This document shows, one piece after another, positions 1 to 6,962 of a stretch of DNA of 17,633 bases; within the stretch, counting starts at the first letter, position 1, and each line of letters begins with the position of its first letter. Origin of the DNA: Vibrio tasmaniensis 1F-187. Its GTDB lineage: Bacteria > Pseudomonadota > Gammaproteobacteria > Enterobacterales > Vibrionaceae. The translations under genes were made by a program, and so were the position numbers. The stretch spans positions 1-17,633 of the forward strand of contig NZ_AJZM02000070.1 of assembly GCF_000272405.2 (NCBI RefSeq). The letters are read 5' to 3'. The notes under the pieces are model-generated. The model did no database searches and was not told the DNA's origin. It saw only the letters and a program-made list of their open reading frames with translations.

Positions 1-197
1 TTATCTCGAACAAAATTTAACCACAAAAGGTCAACACGCCCTAATAACAGCCTGTCAAAAGTTGATATTTGCCGCTTCACGGTCAATAGTTAAAATAATG
101 TTAACGAACAAATCAAGATCAGACTTTGTTTCGTGAACTATTTAGCTGATGCGCGCTTACATCAAAGACGTCGCCAAGTCGGGCATCGAGTTTCGTT

Positions 198-218
198 CGC
201 TGCAATTTAACTGCAGCG
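198..218 (+). repeat. Hairpin in the leader of the DUF2189 gene
   Basis: CGCTGCA (198-204) is followed by a 7-base loop and its exact complement TGCAGCG (212-218). No T-run follows, so it does not look like a terminator. It ends 17 bases before the Shine-Dalgarno sequence at 236-242 and may be a 5'-UTR structure or a binding site. The role is unknown. Confidence 0.5.
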
Positions 219-235
219 CAGGTAGAAAACCGATC

Positions 236-242
236 AAGGAGG
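236..242 (+). promoter_or_regulatory. Strong Shine-Dalgarno sequence of the DUF2189 gene
   Basis: AAGGAGG lies four bases before the ATG at 247. It is the most complete anti-16S match in the window and fixes the start of the downstream gene. Confidence 0.85.
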
Positions 243-246
243 ATCT

Positions 247-1044
247 ATGCCTCGTACATTGAATACACAAGACTTCGACGATAAACAAAAAGAAATCAAA
301 GACTCAGAATACGCTCGTACAATACCATGTAATCAGGTGAGCATTTCAGCGCCCTTTCATTGGTTGTCGCTTGCTCTGCACGACTTAGTGAGAATGCCAT
401 TAATCAGCGCATTTTACGGTTTGTGCTTTATGGGTGCGGCCATCGCCATTGTTCAACTTGTCCAATGGCAAGGAACACATTTAGTCGTTATGCCAAGCTT
501 GATTGTGTACATGCTAATAGGGCCGTTTCTTGCCCTAGGCTTATATGACGCAGCCTGGGAAAGAGAAAAGGGGCACAACGCTAGCCTACTGCACTCGATG
601 AAAGCCATCACACGCAACTCAACCCACCAATGGGCGTTTGCGATTGTATTAATGGTTGCGATGATATTCTGGATGCGTATCGCTGCATTATTGCACGCAC
701 TTTACCCTTCAGTACAAGGGGCACCATTGACCGAATTTGCTCCCTTCTTAATTACAGGGTCTGTAATTGGTTTTGTTATCGCTAGCCTGATATTTAGTAT
801 CTCAGCATTTTCAATTCCACTAATGATGGAGAGACGTGTAGATGTAATGAGTGCGATTTTTACTAGCTTCAACGCTGTTAAATCAAACATCCCTGCGATG
901 GTCGTTTGGGCTGGTATCATTGGTACTGGTATCTTAGTCGGCTTCGCGACCTACGGTGTGGGGATGATTGTAACGATGCCATTACTTGGTTACGGAACAT
1001 GGCATGCTTACCACGAAGTCATCAAAAAGAAACATCACGTTTAA
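247..1044 (+). CDS. DUF2189 family integral membrane protein
   Basis: A 265-residue polytopic inner-membrane protein of unknown function. The N-terminal ~45 residues are polar and probably cytoplasmic. Hydrophobic segments lie at about 52-74, 82-100, 129-150, 164-190 and 217-250; the last is long enough for two helices, giving five or six in total. The stretch at about 190-222, with paired arginines (ERRVDV) after an IPLMM segment and before a hydrophobic IPAMVVWAG segment, is what I recognise from the DUF2189 family, sometimes described as cytochrome c oxidase subunit I-like. No catalytic or haem-binding signature is evident. The C-terminus is basic (KKKHH). The start is supported by AAGGAGG at 236-242, and an intrinsic terminator follows, so it is probably transcribed alone. 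The family call is from memory of its sequence pattern. Confidence 0.8.
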   Translation: MPRTLNTQDFDDKQKEIKDSEYARTIPCNQVSISAPFHWLSLALHDLVRMPLISAFYGLCFMGAAIAIVQLVQWQGTHLVVMPSLIVYMLIGPFLALGLYDAAWEREKGHNASLLHSMKAITRNSTHQWAFAIVLMVAMIFWMRIAALLHALYPSVQGAPLTEFAPFLITGSVIGFVIASLIFSISAFSIPLMMERRVDVMSAIFTSFNAVKSNIPAMVVWAGIIGTGILVGFATYGVGMIVTMPLLGYGTWHAYHEVIKKKHHV

Positions 1045-1079
1045 ATCGTTTCACGATCGATGAGCAATGTTATGATGAG

Positions 1080-1108
1080 GCCTTAGCTTAAACGCTGAGG
1101 CTTTTTTT
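1080..1108 (+). terminator. Intrinsic terminator after the DUF2189 gene
   Basis: GCCTTAGC (1080-1087) pairs with GCTGAGGC (1094-1101) over a 6-base loop with one G-U pair, followed by seven T (1102-1108). The sprT Shine-Dalgarno GGAG starts on the next base, so sprT transcripts must either read through this hairpin or start inside it. Confidence 0.85.
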
Positions 1109-1122
1109 GGAGTTAACAACGC

Positions 1123-1623
1123 TTGTCTTACACCCCGCAACAACATCGAGTAAATAAAAAACTGGGCGAATGCCTAGCTATCGCTAATCAACATTTTTCT
1201 CGTGAATTTCCATGCCCAACTGTCACTTACAAGTTAAGAGGAAAGGCAGCGGGAAAAGCCTACCTCCAGTTAAACGAGATAAAACTCAACCAAGTGCTAT
1301 TCAGCGAAAATGAAGACGCCTTTATTAACGAAGTCGTGCCTCATGAACTCGCGCATCTGATCACACATCAGGTCTTCGGACGAGTTAGGCCTCACGGCAA
1401 TGAGTGGAAATACGTGATGGAAAAGGTATTCAATGTACCGGCCAAAACGACCCACAGCTTGGAAATCACCTCAGTGCAGGGCAAAACTTTTGAGTATCGC
1501 TGTGATTGCACCACTTATCCCCTATCGATAAGACGACACAACAAAGTCATCCGCAACCAATCAACGTATCGTTGCCAACAATGCCAGCAAACCTTAGCTT
1601 TTACCGGCCTTCAATTGAGCTAA
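1123..1623 (+). CDS. sprT: SprT family zinc metalloprotease-like protein
   Basis: A 166-residue SprT-like protein. It has the metal-binding HELAH motif at 74-78, a likely third ligand in the HGNEW motif (H91), and a C-terminal zinc ribbon with cysteines at about 127, 129, 151 and 154. The eukaryotic relative Spartan cleaves DNA-protein crosslinks; the role of bacterial SprT is poorly defined, and protease activity here is inferred from the motif. The start codon is TTG, with GGAG at 1109-1112 about ten bases upstream; no in-frame ATG occurs before the conserved N-terminal region. The gene is followed by endonuclease I, as in E. coli (sprT-endA). Confidence 0.92.
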   Translation: MSYTPQQHRVNKKLGECLAIANQHFSREFPCPTVTYKLRGKAAGKAYLQLNEIKLNQVLFSENEDAFINEVVPHELAHLITHQVFGRVRPHGNEWKYVMEKVFNVPAKTTHSLEITSVQGKTFEYRCDCTTYPLSIRRHNKVIRNQSTYRCQQCQQTLAFTGLQLS

Positions 1624-1720
1624 GTCTTAAGCTCACAAGGTAACGCGAATAAATGTAATAGAGAGAACTAACATTTGAGTGCTAGACTGTTGTTTATCAT
1701 ACTTTCATCAGTCTTTCTCT

Positions 1721-2452
1721 ATGCAAAAAAACACTCCAAAAGTATTTGGCCTATCGGTTTCCTTTTACCTATCAATAGTATTTGGCCTACTGGTAACCCA
1801 AAGCGTTTTCGCCGCTCCACCAAGCTCCTTCTCCAAAGCAAAAAAAGAAGCTGTGAAGATTTATCTCGATCACCCGACTTCATTTTATTGTGGTTGTGAC
1901 ATCACTTGGAAAGACAAAAAGAAAGGTATCCCCGACCTCGACGGCTGTGGTTATCAAGTCAGAAAACAGCAAAAACGCGCTTCCCGTATTGAGTGGGAAC
2001 ACGTAGTTCCAGCTTGGCAATTTGGCCACCAGCGTCAGTGCTGGCAAGATGGCGGACGTAAAAACTGTACTCGCAATGACAAAATATTCAAATCGATGGA
2101 AGCCGATCTTCATAATCTGACTCCGACCATTGGCGAGGTTAACGGTGATCGCTCTAATTACAACTTCAGCCAGTGGAATGGAATGGATGGCGTTAGCTAT
2201 GGTCAATGTGAAATGCAGGTCAACTTCAAGCAGCGCAAAGTGATGCCGCCAGACCGAGCAAAAGGCTCTATCGCGCGAACTTATCTTTACATGAGTCAAG
2301 AGTATGGCTTCAAGCTCTCTAAGCAGCAGACTAACCTGATGATGGCGTGGAACAAGCAATTCCCTGTCGATAAGTGGGAATGTACGCGTGATGAGCGAAT
2401 CTATGCGATCCAAGGTAATCACAACCCGTTTGTTTTTCCTGCTTGTAAATAA
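1721..2452 (+). CDS. endA: Secreted/periplasmic endonuclease I (Dns/Vvn type)
   Basis: A 243-residue precursor of a non-specific DNA/RNA endonuclease exported to the periplasm or medium, where in vibrios this family degrades extracellular DNA and limits uptake of transforming DNA. Residues 1-31 form a signal peptide ending in QSVFA, leaving about 212 mature residues, the family's usual size. The His-Me finger is visible as EWEH (91-94) with H94 as likely general base and N141 in the VNGDRSN motif as metal ligand, matching the spacing in the Vibrio vulnificus enzyme. Eight cysteines in the mature part fit the four disulfides known for Vvn. I chose ATG 1721 because it opens the signal peptide; a GTG at 1679 would add 14 residues, and neither has a strong Shine-Dalgarno. 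In vibrios the gene is also called dns. Confidence 0.93.
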   Translation: MQKNTPKVFGLSVSFYLSIVFGLLVTQSVFAAPPSSFSKAKKEAVKIYLDHPTSFYCGCDITWKDKKKGIPDLDGCGYQVRKQQKRASRIEWEHVVPAWQFGHQRQCWQDGGRKNCTRNDKIFKSMEADLHNLTPTIGEVNGDRSNYNFSQWNGMDGVSYGQCEMQVNFKQRKVMPPDRAKGSIARTYLYMSQEYGFKLSKQQTNLMMAWNKQFPVDKWECTRDERIYAIQGNHNPFVFPACK

Positions 2453-2495
2453 CACGACTCAGGCAACCAACATCTCCAATTGCCTCCATCTCAAA

Positions 2496-2546
2496 CAAGA
2501 GTTTCAGAATTGCCCCTGAAACTCTTGCGCTACCCTTGTTTTTTCA
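2496..2546 (+). terminator. Stem-loop downstream of endA, possible terminator
   Basis: CAAGAGTTTCAG (2496-2507) and CTGAAACTCTTG (2516-2527) form a perfect 12-bp stem over an 8-base loop. The T-rich stretch comes about ten bases after the stem rather than directly, so termination may be poor and the hairpin may instead protect the endA mRNA 3' end. Confidence 0.55.
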
Positions 2547-2611
2547 ACTAAAAGCATCCATGTTAGGCAGAGACAAAATACCCAAATGAACATATTTATA
2601 GGTTTACCAGC

Positions 2612-3343
2612 ATGAGAATCCCTCGCATCCATCACCCAGAACGCATTCATCAGTTAGGTTCACTCGCTTTAGACGAAGATGCCGCGGGTCATGTTGGTCG
2701 AGTCCTTCGTATGAAAGAAGGTCAAGATGTTCTTCTATTTGATGGCAGTGGCGCTGAATTCCCTGCGACAATTGCTGAAGTATCAAAAAAGAACGTCACA
2801 GTTAATGTTACTGAACGTATCGAGCGCAGCAGCGAATCTCCGTTAGACTTACATTTAGGCCAAGTGATTTCACGTGGCGACAAAATGGAATTCACGATTC
2901 AGAAATCGGTTGAGCTTGGTGTGAACACCATTACCCCTCTTATTTCAGAGCGCTGTGGCGTTAAGCTTGATACTAAACGCTTCGAGAAAAAGCTCGCACA
3001 GTGGCAAAAGATTGCTATCGCAGCATGTGAACAATCTGGCCGTAATACGGTTCCAGTTATTCGCCCAATCATGCAACTTGAAGAGTGGTGCAGCGAACCG
3101 AGCGAAGCGTTAAAACTAAACCTGCATCCTCGTGCAAAATACTCAATCAATACCCTTCCAGAGCCGATCAGTAAGGTGCGCCTATTGATCGGTCCTGAAG
3201 GTGGACTGTCAGCTGAAGAAATCGGTATGACAGAACAATACAAATTTGAAGAGACGCTACTTGGCCCACGTGTACTTCGTACCGAGACAGCAGCTCTAAC
3301 CGCAATTACTGCCTTACAAGTCCGTTTTGGCGATCTAGGCTAG
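2612..3343 (+). CDS. rsmE: 16S rRNA (uracil(1498)-N(3))-methyltransferase
   Basis: A 243-residue SPOUT-class methyltransferase that uses S-adenosylmethionine to methylate N3 of U1498 in helix 44 of 16S rRNA, acting on the small subunit in the cytoplasm. An N-terminal PUA-like RNA-binding domain covers about residues 1-70, followed by the trefoil-knot catalytic domain. The cofactor-binding loops are visible as IGPEGG (193-198) and [11 protein letters not shown] (217-227), both diagnostic of RsmE. The length matches E. coli RsmE (243). The ATG has a modest AGG at 2600-2602. The stop codon is nine bases before gshB, so the two are probably co-transcribed, as in E. coli. Confidence 0.96.
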   Translation: MRIPRIHHPERIHQLGSLALDEDAAGHVGRVLRMKEGQDVLLFDGSGAEFPATIAEVSKKNVTVNVTERIERSSESPLDLHLGQVISRGDKMEFTIQKSVELGVNTITPLISERCGVKLDTKRFEKKLAQWQKIAIAACEQSGRNTVPVIRPIMQLEEWCSEPSEALKLNLHPRAKYSINTLPEPISKVRLLIGPEGGLSAEEIGMTEQYKFEETLLGPRVLRTETAALTAITALQVRFGDLG

Positions 3344-3352
3344 GAGAAAAAA

Positions 3353-4303
3353 ATGATCAAACTTGGCATCGTAATGGATCCAATTTCATCCATTAACATC
3401 AAAAAAGACTCTAGCTTTGCCATGATGCTTGAAGCTCAGCGTCGTGGTTACGAAATCCATTACATGGAAATGGATGATCTACATTTAGATCAAGGCGTAG
3501 CCATTGCTGACACTAAGGTTGTTGAACTAAAAGAAGATCCAAACGGTTGGTACGAGTTCAAATCAGAACAGACTATCGCGCTATCCGATTTAGATGCGGT
3601 ACTAATGCGTAAAGATCCTCCGTTTGATACTGAGTACATCTACGCAACTTACATTCTTGAGCGTGCTGAAGAGAACGGCGCACTGATCGTCAACAAACCA
3701 CAAAGCCTACGTGACTGTAACGAGAAGCTATTCACGGCTTGGTTCCCTGAACTGACACCAACCACCATCGTGACTCGTAAAGCTGAAAAAATTAAAGCGT
3801 TCCGAGAAGAGCACGGTGACGTGATTCTAAAACCACTTGATGGTATGGGCGGCGCGTCTATCTTCCGAGTGAAGGAAGGCGACCCTAACGTATCAGTGAT
3901 CATTGAAACACTGACTAACCATGGTCAAAACTACGCAATGGCACAAACCTTTGTTCCAGACATCAGCAATGGTGATAAGCGTATTCTTGTGGTTGACGGT
4001 GAACCAATGCCTTACTGCCTAGCGCGTATTCCTGCGAAAGGGGAAACTCGAGGTAACCTTGCTGCTGGCGGTACAGGTGAAGCTCGCCCGCTGAGTGAAA
4101 CAGACTGGGCTATCGCAAGAGCAGTTGCACCGGCATTAAAAGAGAAAGGTTTAATCTTTGTAGGACTTGATGTTATCGGTGACAAGCTAACTGAGATTAA
4201 CGTAACGAGCCCAACTTGTATCCGTGAAATTGAAGCTGCTTTTGATATTTCTGTTACGGGTAAATTAATGGATGCAATCGAGCGTCGCGTTAACGCTAAA
4301 TAG
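3353..4303 (+). CDS. gshB: Glutathione synthetase
   Basis: A 316-residue cytoplasmic ATP-grasp ligase that joins gamma-glutamylcysteine and glycine to make glutathione, the second step of the pathway. An N-terminal substrate domain (about 1-120) is followed by the ATP-grasp fold. KPLDGMGGASIF at 160-171 holds the ATP-binding lysine and glycine-rich loop, NLAAGGTGEAR lies at 235-245, and the C-terminal metal-binding element ends in EINVTSP (281-287). Length matches E. coli GshB. GGAG ends eight bases before the ATG, and the gene follows rsmE by nine bases, so transcription probably comes from upstream. A terminator follows at 4364. Confidence 0.97.
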   Translation: MIKLGIVMDPISSINIKKDSSFAMMLEAQRRGYEIHYMEMDDLHLDQGVAIADTKVVELKEDPNGWYEFKSEQTIALSDLDAVLMRKDPPFDTEYIYATYILERAEENGALIVNKPQSLRDCNEKLFTAWFPELTPTTIVTRKAEKIKAFREEHGDVILKPLDGMGGASIFRVKEGDPNVSVIIETLTNHGQNYAMAQTFVPDISNGDKRILVVDGEPMPYCLARIPAKGETRGNLAAGGTGEARPLSETDWAIARAVAPALKEKGLIFVGLDVIGDKLTEINVTSPTCIREIEAAFDISVTGKLMDAIERRVNAK

Positions 4304-4363
4304 CCTAAACTTAAGAAAGTCTTAGCTATTCGAAAACACAAAAATATCTAGGCAAAGAACAAT

Positions 4364-4387
4364 GAGCGGCTTTACGCCGCTCTTTTT
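4364..4387 (+). terminator. Intrinsic terminator after gshB
   Basis: GAGCGGC (4364-4370), a 5-base loop, GCCGCTC (4376-4382) and five T. This is a compact GC-rich hairpin of standard form, 60 bases after the gshB stop and 32 bases before the yqgE start. Confidence 0.88.
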
Positions 4388-4419
4388 CCTTTACTGGGAA
4401 CACACTGGCAGGAGGCTCT

Positions 4420-4983
4420 ATGAATTTAACGAACCACTTTCTGGTCGCTATGCCCGGAATGAAAGACCCATACTTTCAAAATTCGGTGATCTATCTTTGT
4501 GAGCACAATGACGAAGGTGCGATGGGTTTGATGATCAACGCTCCTATCGATGTCACTGTTGGCAGTATGCTTAAGCAATTTGAGGTTGATTCTGAACAGC
4601 CGAAACCCAACCAAGCAAGCCTTGATAAGCCAGTACTTAATGGTGGGCCAGTTGCAGAAGACCGTGGGTTTATTTTGCACAAACCCAAAGGCAGTTATCA
4701 ATCCAGCATCAACATGACGGATCAAATCTCGGTAACAACCTCGAAAGATATTCTGATGGTCTTAGGGACTGAAGATGAACCGAACAATTATCTGGTTGCA
4801 CTTGGTTATTCTGGGTGGGAGCCTGGCCAGTTGGAGATAGAACTGACCGAGAACTCATGGCTAACCGTTGAAGCCGATCCAAAGGTCATCTTTGACACAC
4901 CGATCTCGGACCGCTGGAAAGTTGCGGTACAAATGTTAGGTATTAATGCCGCTCAGCTTTCAGCAGACGCAGGCCACGCCTAA
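4420..4983 (+). CDS. yqgE: YqgE/AlgH family protein
   Basis: A 187-residue protein of the UPF0301 (YqgE/AlgH) family, the same length as E. coli YqgE. The family's N-terminal pattern ([10 protein letters not shown], then [11 protein letters not shown] and GAMGLMIN) covers residues 5-40. GGPV is at 75-78 and [12 protein letters not shown] at 128-139, both hallmarks. The molecular function is not established; the AlgH name comes from an alginate regulation phenotype in Pseudomonas. No catalytic residues or export signal are visible. AGGAGG at 4410-4415 supports the ATG. It is paired with ruvX, as in most gammaproteobacteria, and the spacer between them carries a pentanucleotide repeat. Confidence 0.95.
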   Translation: MNLTNHFLVAMPGMKDPYFQNSVIYLCEHNDEGAMGLMINAPIDVTVGSMLKQFEVDSEQPKPNQASLDKPVLNGGPVAEDRGFILHKPKGSYQSSINMTDQISVTTSKDILMVLGTEDEPNNYLVALGYSGWEPGQLEIELTENSWLTVEADPKVIFDTPISDRWKVAVQMLGINAAQLSADAGHA

Positions 4984-4990
4984 ACCAACC

Positions 4991-5012
4991 CAGCTCAGCT
5001 CAGCTCAGCTCA
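4991..5012. repeat. Pentanucleotide tandem repeat (CAGCT, 4.4 copies)
   Basis: Four perfect CAGCT units plus CA, located eight bases after the yqgE stop in the 69-base spacer before ruvX. Each unit contains the palindrome AGCT, so neighbouring copies can also pair with one another in RNA. Copy number is likely to vary by slippage and would change only spacer length. Confidence 0.9.
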
Positions 5013-5052
5013 ATAAAGTAAACACTCAAACACAGATTAATTTGGAAGCCCC

Positions 5053-5475
5053 ATGTCACGAACAATTATGGCATTTGACTACGGTACAAAAAGTATCGGC
5101 AGTGCGATTGGACAAGAAATCACAGGCACAGCAAGCCCCCTGAAAGCCTTTAAAGCCAAAGATGGCATCCCAAACTGGGACGATATCGAGAAGCAAATTA
5201 AGGAGTGGCAACCGAATCTGATTGTGGTTGGCCTTCCTACCGACCTTCATGGTAAAGATCTAGCAGCTATTACACCCAGAGCGAAGAAATTCGCTAACCG
5301 TCTTAAAGGACGCTTTGGTGTGGATGTTGAACTGCATGATGAAAGACTTTCTACGACAGAAGCAAGGGCCGACCTTTTTGAAATGGGCGGCTATAAAGCG
5401 CTAAGTAAAGGTAACGTCGATAATCAATCAGCCGTTGTAATTCTAGAGAGCTGGTTTGAAGCACAATATGGCTAA
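5053..5475 (+). CDS. ruvX: RuvX/YqgF family RNase H-fold nuclease (pre-16S rRNA processing)
   Basis: A 140-residue RNase H-like protein. In E. coli YqgF has been linked to maturation of the 5' end of 16S rRNA and to transcription antitermination, and the family was earlier proposed as a Holliday junction resolvase. The metal-binding acidic residues are visible: D9 in the [10 protein letters not shown] motif, the HDERLST motif at 95-101, and D123 near the C-terminus (DNQSA). VVGLP at 58-62 is also conserved. GGAAG at 5044-5048 precedes the ATG. It is probably transcribed with yqgE. Confidence 0.94.
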   Translation: MSRTIMAFDYGTKSIGSAIGQEITGTASPLKAFKAKDGIPNWDDIEKQIKEWQPNLIVVGLPTDLHGKDLAAITPRAKKFANRLKGRFGVDVELHDERLSTTEARADLFEMGGYKALSKGNVDNQSAVVILESWFEAQYG

Positions 5476-5570
5476 GTTATTTATTTAGCAAACTCGAGCA
5501 AGCTTATGATCCCTTGCCATTTTAACTGCGTAATGGAGGAGCGATAAAGGAAAAGAACTTGGGAGTTCAT

Positions 5571-5777
5571 ATGAAAATTTTTCTAGCAATATTCATAGCG
5601 TTATCTATAACGGCATGCAGCTCAATGGGAAGCGGTTCCGCGGGTTACGACGGTCAACAGTACCCGTCAAAAATCAAATTAGAAAAGGAGCGCGGTTACT
5701 CATATGATAACCATCGCTCCAACATGCACTCATCTAACATGCACTCATCTAACATGCACTCATCTAACATGCATTAA
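5571..5777 (+). CDS. Small lipoprotein with C-terminal Met-His repeats
   Basis: A 68-residue predicted lipoprotein. Residues 1-15 form a signal peptide ending in a lipobox (SITAC), with C16 the likely lipidated cysteine; serine at +2 suggests outer-membrane sorting. A short polar linker follows, with SSMGSGSAG and a charged KIKLEKERG stretch. Residues 50-68 contain four NMH triplets separated by SS, encoded by 15-bp tandem repeats. I do not recognise a family. Closely spaced methionine and histidine resemble metal (copper or silver) binding tails, but this is inference, and no metal-resistance gene is nearby. The ATG at 5571 has GGGAG at 5561-5565; a TTG at 5559 would add four residues and lacks support. 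The neighbours are ruvX upstream and a shared terminator downstream. Confidence 0.75.
   Translation: MKIFLAIFIALSITACSSMGSGSAGYDGQQYPSKIKLEKERGYSYDNHRSNMHSSNMHSSNMHSSNMH
5721..5774 (+). repeat. 15-bp tandem repeat inside the small lipoprotein gene
   Basis: Three perfect 15-base units (5721-5735, 5736-5750, 5751-5765) and a 9-base partial unit. Each unit is a whole number of codons (Asn-Met-His-Ser-Ser), so gain or loss keeps the frame. The array runs up to the stop codon. Confidence 0.95.
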
Positions 5778-5790
5778 GTTATAAACGAAT

Positions 5791-5815
5791 AAAACCCGCC
5801 ACAGAAGCGGGTTTT
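5791..5815. terminator. Bidirectional terminator between the lipoprotein gene and pilU
   Basis: AAAACCCGC (5791-5799) and GCGGGTTTT (5807-5815) form a 9-bp stem with a 7-base loop. The A-run and T-run flanks give a U-tract in both directions, suiting the convergent genes on either side. Confidence 0.88.
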
Positions 5816-5838
5816 GTGTTTATCAACAAAGCCGTGAC

Positions 5839-6948
5839 TTAGCCCATATCAATCTTAACGCCAGCCAACGCACCAGTTCCGTAGTCATCATCGCCACGTT
5901 TGGTCTTGAGCATTAAACGCAAGTCATTGGCAGAATCTGCACTATGGAATGCATCATCCTCGCTAATCTTGTCCGCAACCACTAAATCATACAAAGCTTG
6001 GTCAAAAGTCTGCATACCAATCTCTTTCGATTTGGCCATGGTAGCTTTTAACTCATGCAACTCACCACGACGAATCAAGTCAGATATCCGAGGGCTATTC
6101 AGCAGAATTTCGAAGACACCATGACGACCATTGCCATTTTTATCGCGTATTAACTGCTGAGCGACCACACCACGCAGATTCATCGACAGATCAAACAGGA
6201 ACTGTTCTTTCTGCTCTTTCGGCACCAAGTGAAGAATACGCTCTAGCGCCTGGTTAGCGTTATTGGCATGCAGGGTTGCCATACACAAGTGACCCGTTTC
6301 AGCAAAGGTCATCGCGTATTCCATGGTTTCACGACTACGGATTTCGCCAATCAAAATCATATCAGGGGCTTGGCGTAACGAGTTTTTAAGCGCGACTTCA
6401 TAGCTTTCGGTGTCGAGTCCAACCTCTCGTTGAGTCACGATGCACTTTTTATGTTCGTGTACGAATTCAATCGGGTCTTCAACCGTCAAGATATGACCTG
6501 AACGATTGGTATTGCGATAGCCTGTCATCGCAGCCATCGAGGTCGATTTACCAGAGCCAGTCGCACCAACCACCAGCACAAGCCCGCGCTTAGCGATTGA
6601 AAGGTCTTGTAGTACGTCAGGAAGCTTTAATTGCTCAAAGGTAGGGATGTTAGTCTCGATGCGACGAATTACTGCTCCTGGCAGCTCTCGCTGAAAGAAC
6701 GCACTGACACGAAAACGACCAAAATTACGCACGATAGCAAAATTAGCCTCACGCGTTTGCTTGTATTCATCTCGTCGATCTTGATCCATCATCGCATCAA
6801 GTAATTGAGCAACCTGAGCCGCATTCAGCTTCTCTCCTTGGGGGCGTAATTCACCATCCACACGAAAAAGGATTGGCGCATCGACAGTGATATAAAGATC
6901 CGACGCCTTTTGAGAGAGCATCCCTTCAAGAATTTGATTCAATTCCAT
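5839..6948 (-). CDS. pilU: Type IV pilus retraction-accessory ATPase PilU
   Basis: A 369-residue cytoplasmic hexameric ATPase of the PilT/VirB11 secretion-ATPase superfamily. PilU works with PilT to power forceful pilus retraction but normally cannot retract without it. An N-terminal PAS-like domain (about 1-100) precedes the RecA-like core: Walker A GATGSGKST (128-136), Walker B LIGEIRS (199-205) and the His-box ETGHL...ATLHA (217-228). The PilT-type AIRNLIRE motif is replaced by RISDLIRRG (287-295), and there is an acidic C-terminal tail, both pointing to PilU. I place the start at ATG 6948 because the reverse-strand AAGGTG (6955-6960) is well spaced for it; GTG 6957 would lie inside that ribosome binding site. 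It lies 14 bases after pilT and is surely co-transcribed. Confidence 0.93.
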   Translation of the reverse strand: MELNQILEGMLSQKASDLYITVDAPILFRVDGELRPQGEKLNAAQVAQLLDAMMDQDRRDEYKQTREANFAIVRNFGRFRVSAFFQRELPGAVIRRIETNIPTFEQLKLPDVLQDLSIAKRGLVLVVGATGSGKSTSMAAMTGYRNTNRSGHILTVEDPIEFVHEHKKCIVTQREVGLDTESYEVALKNSLRQAPDMILIGEIRSRETMEYAMTFAETGHLCMATLHANNANQALERILHLVPKEQKEQFLFDLSMNLRGVVAQQLIRDKNGNGRHGVFEILLNSPRISDLIRRGELHELKATMAKSKEIGMQTFDQALYDLVVADKISEDDAFHSADSANDLRLMLKTKRGDDDYGTGALAGVKIDMG

Positions 6949-6962
6949 TTTGTTCACCTTGA

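Larger units (their letters stand above)
1..246. other. Non-coding leader region upstream of the DUF2189 gene
   Basis: No convincing gene is present. The region is AT-rich to about position 145, then becomes more GC-rich up to the ribosome binding site. I could not find a -35/-10 pair with good spacing. A 7-bp inverted repeat lies at 198-218. A 37-codon open frame (149-262) overlaps the start of the next gene but has no visible Shine-Dalgarno sequence, so it is not called as a gene. Confidence 0.6.

Noticed and set aside
1617..1634. GAGCT / AGCTC inverted repeat at the sprT stop as a terminator
   Set aside because: Stem of only five pairs with mismatched interior and no T-run.
1880..2455. 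Long reverse-strand open frame (191 codons) opposite endonuclease I
   Set aside because: The forward frame encodes a complete recognisable endonuclease with catalytic motif and disulfide cysteines; the reverse frame has no family resemblance or ribosome binding site.
4991..5012. CRISPR-like array
   Set aside because: The repeat unit is five bases without spacers; no array with spacers and no cas gene occurs in the window.
6949..6957. GTG start for pilU
   Set aside because: It would sit inside the AAGGTG ribosome binding site that suits the ATG nine bases downstream.
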